DNA of 64,000 nucleotides from Akkermansia muciniphila (GTDB lineage Bacteria > Verrucomicrobiota > Verrucomicrobiia > Opitutales > Opitutaceae). Shown here in pieces: positions 1 through 8,764 of this stretch. Below the pieces are notes generated by a model. That model saw only the letters and a program-made list of their open reading frames with translations. It searched no databases and was not told where the DNA came from. Each line of letters begins with the position of its first letter. The first letter of the stretch is position 1. The stretch lies in assembly GCA_945888375.1 (NCBI GenBank), contig CAMCZZ010000001.1, forward strand, positions 186,001-250,000, written 5' to 3'. The translations under genes were made by a program, and so were the position numbers.

Positions 1-2
1 AC

Positions 3-608
3 GGGTTCGACCCAAAATGGAGCGGGCGGCGTTCGTTCGACCTCGCCATCGCCCGTATCGACCTGCGCGACCTCGTGGTGCCTGTCACGCTCGAGGCGCG
101 CCGTCGGCTGACGCTTGAGTCGCCGCCACTGGAACTTGATTTTGCGGGGCCTCCGGGTGGCCCGCCCTCCTTTACCCTGACAATTCGCGGGGCTAGCGGC
201 GTCAGCTTTTCCTACAAGACCCTGGGCGACACAGCCAGTGGTTTCAAACTCCAGCTCCAACTCGTCCACCCAGGTGAGCTCGATCGGGTCGTGTCGGAGG
301 ATCTGTCGAAAATTCCTCCGGACCAAAAAAAAGTGGTGATCACGGCCGTGGCCTCCTCGGGCGCCGCCGCCTCGCACGAGCTCCCGGTGCCCTCCCTGGA
401 GCGTCCGGTTTATGAGCTGGCGGCCAGCGTCGGCAGCAGCACTCCGTATTCACTGCAAAACGAGCAGACCGATCTGCTGCTTATGCGCGGACAGGAAGTC
501 GGCCTCCGCAGTCATTCCGTCGATGGTGGTCAATTGGTCCGAACTTTTGTTGTGGAGCTGCCTTTTCGGCATTTTTACTTCAACGGCACAAGCTGGAGCC
601 AGCGCTGA
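3..608 (+). CDS. Hypothetical protein, 5' truncated by window edge, in pilus/secretion cluster
   Basis: The reading frame is open from base 3 with no stop before the first internal GTG at 75, so the true start lies outside the window and at least 201 residues are visible. I do not recognise a family. The visible part is largely beta-prone and hydrophilic, has no membrane segment, and ends in an aromatic-rich tail (FRHFYFNGTSW). It stops 3 nt before a GspL/PilM-like gene in the same direction, so it is probably the last pseudopilin-like or minor component upstream of that inner-membrane platform. A pseudopilin of the GspJ/GspK type is possible, but the N-terminal prepilin segment that would show it is not in view. 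Confidence 0.6.
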   Translation, partial: GFDPKWSGRRSFDLAIARIDLRDLVVPVTLEARRRLTLESPPLELDFAGPPGGPPSFTLTIRGASGVSFSYKTLGDTASGFKLQLQLVHPGELDRVVSEDLSKIPPDQKKVVITAVASSGAAASHELPVPSLERPVYELAASVGSSTPYSLQNEQTDLLLMRGQEVGLRSHSVDGGQLVRTFVVELPFRHFYFNGTSWSQR

Positions 609-611
609 GTC

Positions 612-1931
612 ATGTCCCACTACCTCCTTATCTGGGACCACCCCGTTCTAGGGTTATGGCGAAAAGACCGTGGTGGCGCGCAGCTGGTGGCCGAAGCGCA
701 GGCCGAAACCGTCGAGGAGGTGATTGGCTTTATCGAGCACGCGCCGATCGCAGGCCTCGTCCTCACGCTCCGGGTCGCGGTGGATGCGACCTGGGTGGAG
801 CAGCATCTGGAGCGGTTGCCGCCCGCGCGCGGCAAGCTCCTCGACGACCTCGTGCGGCGGCGGTTGGAGAAACGCGGCGGACCGGAAGCGGCCGACCACC
901 ATTGGGCCTTGCGTCGCATGCCTGCGGACTATGGTCCGCCGACGCTCCGGCTCGTGGTGAGTTTACCGCCCGCCTTGAACACCGCGCTGGCCCGTTTTTG
1001 CGACCGGCATGGCGTCGCCCTGCTTGGCGTGCATAGCCTGGCGCTCGCGATTGGTATGGCGGTCCGGCCGGAGAACAAAGGTTTACGTGCTCTGCGTTTC
1101 GGCCTGGCCACGCACGTCGCCGCTTACGCCTCCGATGGTGCCCACCTCTACTCTATCCGCGCACCGGGGGAGGCTCCCGTTCCCGATGCCCTCGCTCGGG
1201 TGGCGAGGCGCCTGGCGCTTTTTGTGGATCAAGAGATCCACGAAAAAGGCGGTCAATTCTCCACGGCAACCGAGCTTGGCCCAAGTGAGGAAATCTCGGT
1301 TGACGAACTCTGGGCGGCCCTAGCCCGCGGCCCTGATTTGCTCCCCCGTCGTGTGCACCGGGCGCGTATTTTCTTTCGCGCCCGTCTTTTTGCGCTGGCG
1401 CTTGCCTTGCTGGCATTGGTTCCTGCGCTGGATTTTTTGAGTCGAGGTCTCTCCCGCCGCGCCGCTGCGGAGCTGGCCAGAGTCAGCGCTGAGGCCGAGA
1501 CGGTCGAGTCGGTGGTGCGGGCCCGCAAAGCCGAAACGGCACTCGCACTTCTGCGACGTCAGGGTGTGGTTGTCGATTTCGCCTCCGGCCGGGCGGCCGA
1601 TTTGGAAGCGCCCGCCGCGGACTCCCCCTTGCTGGTCGCCACCCATTTTGTTGCTTCCGTCGTTCCCGATACTCTTGAGTTGGATCGTATCAGCCTGCGT
1701 CTGGACCCGGCCGACCGCGCCATTCGCATCGTGCTCGCCGGCCGGCCATTAAAGCTGGAGACCAACGTGGATACCCAGCTGGACCTTTATTTGCGTGAGC
1801 TGGCTTACGCCTCGTTCAAGACCGTTGACGTCAAGCGTGAGATGCTGCGCGGCCGAGCCGGACGCTTTTCGGCGGCTGAATCCGCATCCCGGCAGTTTCA
1901 GATCGATTTAAAGTTAAAGGACCCGAAGTGA
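612..1931 (+). CDS. GspL / PilM-PilN-like inner-membrane assembly protein
   Basis: 439 aa. The N-terminal ~250 residues look like a cytoplasmic actin-like (GspL/PilM type) domain. One membrane segment follows at about residues 256-277, then a coiled coil rich in Ala/Glu/Arg and a periplasmic ferredoxin-like tail, the order expected for GspL or a PilM-PilN equivalent. In type II secretion and type IV pilus systems this protein couples the cytoplasmic ATPase to the periplasmic alignment complex. The next two genes look like GspM/PilO and GspC/PilP, which supports the call. Its end overlaps the next start as GTGA. Sequence similarity to named families is low, so the assignment rests on architecture and gene order. 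Confidence 0.6.
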   Translation: MSHYLLIWDHPVLGLWRKDRGGAQLVAEAQAETVEEVIGFIEHAPIAGLVLTLRVAVDATWVEQHLERLPPARGKLLDDLVRRRLEKRGGPEAADHHWALRRMPADYGPPTLRLVVSLPPALNTALARFCDRHGVALLGVHSLALAIGMAVRPENKGLRALRFGLATHVAAYASDGAHLYSIRAPGEAPVPDALARVARRLALFVDQEIHEKGGQFSTATELGPSEEISVDELWAALARGPDLLPRRVHRARIFFRARLFALALALLALVPALDFLSRGLSRRAAAELARVSAEAETVESVVRARKAETALALLRRQGVVVDFASGRAADLEAPAADSPLLVATHFVASVVPDTLELDRISLRLDPADRAIRIVLAGRPLKLETNVDTQLDLYLRELAYASFKTVDVKREMLRGRAGRFSAAESASRQFQIDLKLKDPK

Positions 1932-2497
1932 GACCGCGCCTGATTAGTTTTCTACGGTTCTTTTCCTCCTGGGGCGTGATCGCCTTGCTGGCGGCGTTCT
2001 ACGGCTGGCTATTCTTTTTTAACGCCCAGCTCGTGCGTGAGGACGTGAGCGCGCGCAAGGCCAGGGAGGAGGCGATCCAGCGTCGCCAGCAGGTCAAAAC
2101 CGCCGAGGCCACGCTGGAAACCTTCGCCACTGCGGAGCTCCGCGAGCGCATCGCCGCCGTCGAGGCGCGTTTGCTCCGAGACGATCCGCAGGCGCGGGCA
2201 GAGGAGGAGAAACGTGTCCAAGCCGGCCTAGAGGCCTGCGGCTGGACGCTTAAAGAAATCAAGTGGTCGGCCAAAACCGAGGGCAGTGTGCGGCGCGCTG
2301 TCATTAAAGCGGGCGCCCCGGCGGTTGTATTGCCGGGCGTCAAGGATGGCCGGCTCGGGGAGTGGCTGCGCGCGGCGGCGGCCCTTTGGAGTGCCGGCCC
2401 CCCGCTCGAGTGGACCGCCTACACCGTCGGCCGCGAAGCGCGCGGGGACCTGTTGCTTGAGGCGGAGTTGCTTTACCCGGTGGCTCCTTCGCCCTGA
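1928..2497 (+). CDS. GspM / PilO-like membrane protein
   Basis: 189 aa, starting at a GTG that overlaps the preceding stop (GTGA). One N-terminal membrane anchor lies at about residues 12-33, followed by a long charged coiled coil (about 38-100) and a small alpha/beta periplasmic domain. This is the standard layout of GspM and PilO, which dimerise with GspL/PilN in the periplasm. No enzymatic motif is present. Translational coupling with its neighbours on both sides suggests fixed stoichiometry. The call depends on context; the sequence alone would be a hypothetical membrane protein. Confidence 0.55.
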   Translation: MRPRLISFLRFFSSWGVIALLAAFYGWLFFFNAQLVREDVSARKAREEAIQRRQQVKTAEATLETFATAELRERIAAVEARLLRDDPQARAEEEKRVQAGLEACGWTLKEIKWSAKTEGSVRRAVIKAGAPAVVLPGVKDGRLGEWLRAAAALWSAGPPLEWTAYTVGREARGDLLLEAELLYPVAPSP

Positions 2498-2499
2498 CC

Positions 2500-3180
2500 A
2501 TGCGCCGCTTTCTCAACGACAAACGTTTTGTAGGGGCGATGTCCTTGCTCGCTCTTCTGCTTTGCCTGTGGCGCTTCCTCCCGCGGGAGCATGCTCTCCC
2601 GCTCGCCACGAAGTCGAAGCCGCCCTCGCTCGCCCCCGTCGCCCCCGCCCTAGTCACGGACGAGATTGCGCCCTATGTCCGTCCGCGATGGCTGCCCAGC
2701 AACGGCGAGCGGAAAACCCTCGGTTTCGATCCCTTCAACCGGGAGGCGCCGCTGCCTTCTCCCGCGTTGCCTGCGCCGTCTCCATCAACGGTCGAGGAAC
2801 CGGCGGGCCCTGTCGACACCGCACGTTTGATTGTGGAAGCACTGGGTCTTGATGAAGCTGGTTTTTTCGTGCGTTACCGTGGTCGTCGTGTCCGCGAGGG
2901 CGACCAGATCGGCGCGGAAACCCTGGGAAAGATCGCGATCTCCGGCCTCGCGATGAGAAACGACGAGTCCTACCGCGCCAAGGTGTCCGGGTTTATTCAA
3001 GCGCTCAGCGTGGATGGCGACATGCTGGTCGAAGGGGAAAGCCGCATTGTGCTCGACGGCCGAGCTTTTCGCCCGGGCGACATTTTGCGCAAAGGCCCTT
3101 GGGTGGCGGTCCTGCAAGTCCAGTCGGCCGAGCTGACTTTTATCGATGAGTTCGGCAACCGCTACGCCAAGCCGCGCTAG
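2500..3180 (+). CDS. GspC / PilP-like periplasmic linker protein
   Basis: 226 aa. A single N-terminal membrane anchor (about residues 9-27) is followed by a Pro/Ala-rich linker and a C-terminal beta domain. In its last 50 residues the pattern VLDGRAFRPGDIL then LTFIDEFGNRY matches the homology region of GspC and the PilP fold, where the protein touches the secretin. It starts 2 nt after the upstream stop and closes the cluster; the following gene is on the opposite strand. No secretin gene is visible here, so its partner must lie elsewhere, possibly upstream of the window. Confidence 0.5.
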   Translation: MRRFLNDKRFVGAMSLLALLLCLWRFLPREHALPLATKSKPPSLAPVAPALVTDEIAPYVRPRWLPSNGERKTLGFDPFNREAPLPSPALPAPSPSTVEEPAGPVDTARLIVEALGLDEAGFFVRYRGRRVREGDQIGAETLGKIAISGLAMRNDESYRAKVSGFIQALSVDGDMLVEGESRIVLDGRAFRPGDILRKGPWVAVLQVQSAELTFIDEFGNRYAKPR

Positions 3181-3197
3181 AACGGGAGCTAGCCGGC

Positions 3198-4127
<930 letters not shown>

Positions 4128-4211
4128 GGGAACAGGTGACACCAAGAATTCGGAAAACGGAAAGCTGAAAACGTAAACCGCGTGTGAAGAACGGGTGGCT
4201 GGCGCGGGAAA

Positions 4212-5357
4212 TCAGGCTAGGCGGGCATCGGCGCCGGCTTCGTAGCGGGTGATCCAGGCGCGGTGCCAGGAGGCGAAGTCGCCGGCTTCGAGGTGCGCGC
4301 GGGCCCGCGCCATGAGGTCGAGGTAGAAGGCCAGGTTGTGGATGGTCAGCAGGGTGCAGCCCAGGATCTCGCCGGCGACGAGGAGGTGGCGGAGGTAGGC
4401 GCGGGAGAAGTTGGTGGCGTAGTTGGCGACCTCGGCGTGGATCGGGCCGGGGTCGGCGCGGAAACGTTCGTTGCGCAGGTTGAGGGGGCCGTCGGGGGTG
4501 AAGACGAGGCCGTTGCGGGCGACGCGGCTGGGCAGCACGCAGTCAAACATGTCCACCCCCAGCGCGATCATCTTAAGCATCTGGGGCGGGGTGCCGAGGC
4601 CCATGGTGTAACGGGGTTTGTGGGCGGGCAGGAAAGGCGTGGTGGCGCCGACCTGTTTCAGCATCTCGGGCTCGGGCTCGCCCACGCTCACGCCGCCGAC
4701 CGCGTAGCCGGGGAAGTCAAGGGCGCCGAGGGCCTCGGCGGCCTCGCGGCGGAGGTCGTCGTAGGTGGAGCCCTGGACGATGGCGAAGACGTGGTGGCCG
4801 GCGGCGAGGAAGCCGGAGTCGGTGGCGATCTGTTTGCACTGCGCGGCCCAGCGCAGGGAGCGGGCGCAGGCGGCGGCGGTAGCCTCGCGTTCGCAGGGCC
4901 AGGGCGGGCACTCGTCGATCACCATGGCGATGTCGCTGCCGAGGTTGGCCTGGATGGCCATGACCTCGCGGGGGCCGAGGAAACATTTTTTGCCGTCGAG
5001 GTGGCTTTGGAACTCGACGCCGTCGGGGTGCATTTTGCGGAGCTTGGCGAGGGAGAAGACCTGGAAGCCTCCGCTGTCGGTCAGGATGGGGCCATCCCAG
5101 CCCATGAATTGGTGGAGACCGCCGAGTTCGCGGACCAGTTCGCTGGTGGGCCGCAGGTTGAGGTGGTAGGTGTTGCCGAGGATGATCTGGGCGCCGAGCT
5201 CGCGGAGCTGGACGGGGGTGACGCCCTTGACGGTGCCTTGGGTGCCGACGGGCATAAAGATGGGCGTCTCGACCACTCCGTGGCGGGTGCGCAGGCGGCC
5301 GCGGCGGGCGGCGGTGTGCGAATCGGTTAGGAGCAGGTCGAAAGGAGAGACGGGCAT
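4212..5357 (-). CDS. tgt: Queuine/preQ1 tRNA-ribosyltransferase (TGT)
   Basis: 381 aa from ATG 5357; a TTG 12 codons upstream is also open. It swaps guanine-34 in GU(N) anticodons for preQ1 during queuosine synthesis. Substrate-binding TDSGGFQVFSL (residues 93-103, Asp94), GGVSVGE (221-227) and the nucleophile in MFDCVLPSR (Asp272) are all present. The zinc site is odd. The usual CxCxxC just before NYSRAYLxHL is replaced here by V310, N312 and T315, with a one-residue deletion, while the fourth ligand His340 (TIHN) is kept. Length and the remaining core are normal, so it is probably folded, but whether it is active without zinc is unknown. Confidence 0.92.
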   Translation of the reverse strand: MPVSPFDLLLTDSHTAARRGRLRTRHGVVETPIFMPVGTQGTVKGVTPVQLRELGAQIILGNTYHLNLRPTSELVRELGGLHQFMGWDGPILTDSGGFQVFSLAKLRKMHPDGVEFQSHLDGKKCFLGPREVMAIQANLGSDIAMVIDECPPWPCEREATAAACARSLRWAAQCKQIATDSGFLAAGHHVFAIVQGSTYDDLRREAAEALGALDFPGYAVGGVSVGEPEPEMLKQVGATTPFLPAHKPRYTMGLGTPPQMLKMIALGVDMFDCVLPSRVARNGLVFTPDGPLNLRNERFRADPGPIHAEVANYATNFSRAYLRHLLVAGEILGCTLLTIHNLAFYLDLMARARAHLEAGDFASWHRAWITRYEAGADARLA

Positions 5358-5415
5358 GAGGCCAACATCCGCCAGGGCGGCGTCGGCGTCCAAGCCGTTT
5401 TTTCAGCCGCGGGCG

Positions 5416-7932
5416 TCAGGCCAGGCCCAGTTCCGGCTGGTCCTCGGCGGGGGCGAGGCGGGCCTGATGGCTGAAGTGGTGGTCGTTAAAGACCGGATAC
5501 AGGGCGTAGAGGCGTTCCAACAGGACGGAAAGCAGTTTTTCCAAAGGGGGCAGGTCGCGTTCACCGCGGAAGTGAGGGGCGGGCTTGAGCTCGCCGAGGA
5601 AAAGCAACAGCTCCTGCGCGGCGCGCTCGGGTGCTCCGGGGCCGGCAGCTGGGTCGCTTTCTTGGCGGATGGCGGCCAGACTTTGCTGCATCGCATGGAC
5701 GAGATGGAAAAGTCCGTGCGGCGCATCTGGCTGCTGGAGGAAGAATTCCGCGACGTAGCGCGGCTGGCTGCGCGCCTGGTAGAGCCTCCGGTAAGCGTCT
5801 TGCGAACCGAGCATGCGCAGCAGGGCGGAGAGTTCGGGGTTGTCGCGGTAGTGGCCGGGGCGGTGGCGTCCGGGACGGGCGTGGGCCCCGAGGACGTGGC
5901 GCAGCGCGCTGCAAGTCATGATGGCGCGTTCCAGGAACACGCCGAGCCGGAGGAAGTGCCAAGCGGCATCGTGCAGCATGGTGTGGTCGGCGGTAGCGTG
6001 GAAGGCGGGCACGTGGTCGAGCACGGCTTGTTCGGCCTCGCTCGCGAGACGCTGGCGCAGTTTGGCGGCGGCGGCGGGGTTGGCGGGAAGGGTGCGGTGG
6101 CGGAGGGTCTCGAGCCGGGCGTGGAGGCGGGTCAGCACGCGCCAGGTTTCGGGTGAGAGATAGTCGCGCAGCTGGCTGGCGTTATAGAGCACGGAACCGC
6201 TGGCGGCAGTGATGGATCCGGGGGTGTCGGGGTCGAGGGTAAGGCGCCAGGCGAGGTCGGCCCCAAAGGTTTCGTGAGGGCGGGCGCGGGCGTCGAGCCG
6301 GGGTCCGGAGTGTCCGGTGGCTTCGAGTAGGCCGCGCCAGACGGGCAGCCAGTGGCGGCGATCGCGGGCGGGGATCTCCTCCAGCGCGACGTCGTCGAGG
6401 ATGGCGAGCATCCGGGCGGTAGCCTCGGCGCGTTCAAGGTAGCGGCCCAGCCAGAAGAGGTTTTCGGCCGCGCGCGAGCCGAGCTGGGCGGGGTGGAGGG
6501 AATCGCCGGGATCGTGGGTTTCGAGATCGGCGAGGCCGCCGGAGTTATGCGACCCGAGTAAAACAAGGGTGTCGGCGGCGGCGCCCACGCGGCCGGACGG
6601 GGGCAGGGCGGAGCCCAGGTGGATGAGACCGCCGGGGAAGACGTCCAGGCGGCGGTCGTCGGTAAGCACGAAGGTGCTCAGGCAGAAGGGCTCGGCGGCG
6701 GCGCGTCCCCCCGGCCGGCGGCCGTCGAGGGCGAGGGCCTCGGGGGTGGCCTGGGCGATGTAGGCGTGGGGGTTGCGAAGGACGCGGCGATCGAGGCCGG
6801 TGGCGGTCAGAAGCGGGCGCCGGTGGGCGGGCCGGGTGACGGTGTAGTTGTCGGGCGACTCGTGGGCGGGGCGGATGATGAAGCGGTCGTGCTGGTCGAG
6901 GATTTGTTCGAGGCGATCGGGGTCGCCGCAGGCGTAGGTCTCGGGTGCGGGCAGCAGGAGTTTTTCGCCGAGGTAAAATTTAGCCAAACGGGGCAGGTAA
7001 GCCTCAATCACCTGACTTTCTGCCAGGCCTGTGCCAATGGTATTGGCCAAGGCCACGCGGCCGGCGCGGATGCATTGGAGCAAGCCGGGGATGCCGGCGG
7101 TCTCGCGGTCGGTGGAGAAAACCACCGGGTCGATATGGGCGTCATTCAGCCGGCGATAGATCACATCAACGCGTTCGAGGCCGGCGACGGTTTTGAAGTA
7201 AACGGTGTTGTCTAGGACGAGCAAGTCGTCGCCGCGGGCGAGGGGCAGGCCCATTTTCCGGGCGAGGAAGCTGTGTTCGGAGTAGAAGGCGTCGTGGGGG
7301 CCGGCGGTGAGGACTACGATGGAGGGCGAGGGGCGGTCGCGAGGCGCGAGTGCGCGCAGGGCGTGGAGCAGTTGAAGGGGGAAATTGATGACGCTGTGGT
7401 AATCGGGCAGGGCGCGGTAAAGGTCGCCGGCTTCCTGGGTCATGAAGCGGCGGTTTTGCACTGCGTAGCTCAGGCCGATCGGGGTGTTGGAACGGGTTTG
7501 CACGCAGCGCCAGCCGGCAGGGGTGCGGACGAGGTCGAAGCGCAGGAGGGTGGCCGGGTTGGCGCGGGCGGGTTCCAGCCCGAGGCAGGGGCGGCGGTAG
7601 AAGGGGTCGGACAGCACGGCTTCGGGCGGGAGGATGCCGGCGCGCAGGCATTGTTGGCGGTGGTAGAGATCGACCAGCAGGGCGTTGACCAGGCGGGCGC
7701 GCTGGCGGAGGCCGGCTTCTAGTGGGGTCCACTCCTCGGCCTTGAGGACGAGCGGGGTGGGCTCAAGGGTCCAGAAGTGCGCCGGTGCCCGGCCGGAGGC
7801 TTCCTCCCGGAGGGAGAGATCGGTCAGGCTAGCATCCCGGATGGCAAGGCGCAGGCGTGGGCGCAGGGTGCGACGCTGGGCAGGGCTCAGGGCGGGCAGG
7901 GCGGTTTGGACGTTGACCGGCGTCGTGGGCAT
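5416..7932 (-). CDS. Fused circularly permuted ATP-grasp / alpha-E domain protein
   Basis: 838 aa from ATG 7932. This start avoids overlap with the divergent rhomboid gene; the frame remains open further upstream. Residues about 60-490 are a circularly permuted type 2 ATP-grasp (DUF404/407 class): TRSNTPIGLSYAVQNR, the DVIYRRLND motif and IIRPAHES. Residues about 515-830 are an alpha-E domain (DUF403), starting at SRAAENLFWLGRYLERAE. The two units are often separate neighbouring genes linked to a transglutaminase and a proteasome-like peptidase, and are thought to build or modify a peptide. Here they are one chain and those partners are absent. The exact reaction is unknown. Confidence 0.85.
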   Translation of the reverse strand: MPTTPVNVQTALPALSPAQRRTLRPRLRLAIRDASLTDLSLREEASGRAPAHFWTLEPTPLVLKAEEWTPLEAGLRQRARLVNALLVDLYHRQQCLRAGILPPEAVLSDPFYRRPCLGLEPARANPATLLRFDLVRTPAGWRCVQTRSNTPIGLSYAVQNRRFMTQEAGDLYRALPDYHSVINFPLQLLHALRALAPRDRPSPSIVVLTAGPHDAFYSEHSFLARKMGLPLARGDDLLVLDNTVYFKTVAGLERVDVIYRRLNDAHIDPVVFSTDRETAGIPGLLQCIRAGRVALANTIGTGLAESQVIEAYLPRLAKFYLGEKLLLPAPETYACGDPDRLEQILDQHDRFIIRPAHESPDNYTVTRPAHRRPLLTATGLDRRVLRNPHAYIAQATPEALALDGRRPGGRAAAEPFCLSTFVLTDDRRLDVFPGGLIHLGSALPPSGRVGAAADTLVLLGSHNSGGLADLETHDPGDSLHPAQLGSRAAENLFWLGRYLERAEATARMLAILDDVALEEIPARDRRHWLPVWRGLLEATGHSGPRLDARARPHETFGADLAWRLTLDPDTPGSITAASGSVLYNASQLRDYLSPETWRVLTRLHARLETLRHRTLPANPAAAAKLRQRLASEAEQAVLDHVPAFHATADHTMLHDAAWHFLRLGVFLERAIMTCSALRHVLGAHARPGRHRPGHYRDNPELSALLRMLGSQDAYRRLYQARSQPRYVAEFFLQQPDAPHGLFHLVHAMQQSLAAIRQESDPAAGPGAPERAAQELLLFLGELKPAPHFRGERDLPPLEKLLSVLLERLYALYPVFNDHHFSHQARLAPAEDQPELGLA

Positions 7933-8032
7933 GCGGGCGGGCAGGTTGTCCGGTTGGTGTGACGGGGGGCAAGCGCGACGGTGCGGGTGTTTGGGGGTTG
8001 GCGGGTGCGGTGCGGGTGTGTGGGATGGGTCT

Positions 8033-8704
8033 ATGTTGCCGCTTTGGGATACTGAACCGCACCGCCGCGCGCCGGTGTTTACCGCGCTTCTCATCACGGC
8101 CTGTCTGGGCGTTTTTGGCTACGAGCTTTGGTTGATGTTGGAGGGCCCAAAGGGGTTTGAGGCCTGGATGACGGCGCATGCGCTGGTGCCGGCGCGGTGG
8201 TTGGCGGGAGTGGCGGATCCGGACCAGTGGGCCACGGTGGCGACGTCAATGTTCCTCCATGGAGGGGTGGCTCATGTGCTGGGCAACTGCTGGTTTTTAT
8301 GGGTGTTTGGCAACAACGTGGAGGACAGGCTGGGGTTTGGGGGATTTGGTTTTTTATACGTGGTCTCGGGGTTGGTCGCGGCGCTGGCGCAGGTAGCGGC
8401 GGACACCGGTTCGCAGGTGCCCATGGTGGGTGCGAGCGGTGCGATTTCGGGGGTGCTCGGGGCATACTTGATCTTTTTTCCGCGTTCCTGGGTATTCGCC
8501 CTGGTGCCTTGGGTCGTGCCTGTGCTGCCGGTGCCGGCGGTGGTTTTTCTCGTGCTCTGGTTTGTGGCCCAGGCCTATGCCGGAGTCGGTTCGTTGCTGG
8601 CGGGAGCGACCGGCGCGGGCGGGGTGGCGTGGTGGGCGCACGCGGGTGGTTTTTTGACTGGGTTGGTTTTTGCCTTGGCCTGGCCGAAACGGCGACGGCG
8701 GTAG
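8033..8704 (+). CDS. Rhomboid family intramembrane serine protease
   Basis: 223 aa from ATG 8033. A much longer frame upstream is a shadow of the opposite-strand ATP-grasp gene. About six membrane helices are visible. The rhomboid hallmarks are present: HGGVAHVLGN (H76, H81, N85), the nucleophile in GASGAISG (Ser135) and the base in AHAGGFLTG (His203). It cleaves transmembrane substrates within the membrane; the substrate is not indicated by the neighbours. It is divergent from the ATP-grasp gene with about 100 bp between the starts, and the next gene (helicase) follows after 60 bp. Confidence 0.9.
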   Translation: MLPLWDTEPHRRAPVFTALLITACLGVFGYELWLMLEGPKGFEAWMTAHALVPARWLAGVADPDQWATVATSMFLHGGVAHVLGNCWFLWVFGNNVEDRLGFGGFGFLYVVSGLVAALAQVAADTGSQVPMVGASGAISGVLGAYLIFFPRSWVFALVPWVVPVLPVPAVVFLVLWFVAQAYAGVGSLLAGATGAGGVAWWAHAGGFLTGLVFALAWPKRRRR

Positions 8705-8764
8705 GCCCCGTCAAGCTGCGGGGTTGCCAAGGCCGGTGAAACGGGAAACGTTCACGCCAAAGTC

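Noticed and set aside
3-20. tRNA T-arm-like GGGTTCGACCC at the window start
   Set aside because: No matching acceptor end or CCA follows in the right place, and a protein frame runs through it.
4263-5330. Long 355-codon open frame opposite tgt
   Set aside because: Shadow of the high-GC tgt gene; its translation is Gly/Ala/Val/Glu-rich low complexity with no domain.
7685-8032. N-terminal extension of the rhomboid protein
   Set aside because: The extra 116 residues are antisense to the ATP-grasp gene and low complexity; the rhomboid helix starts after ATG 8033.
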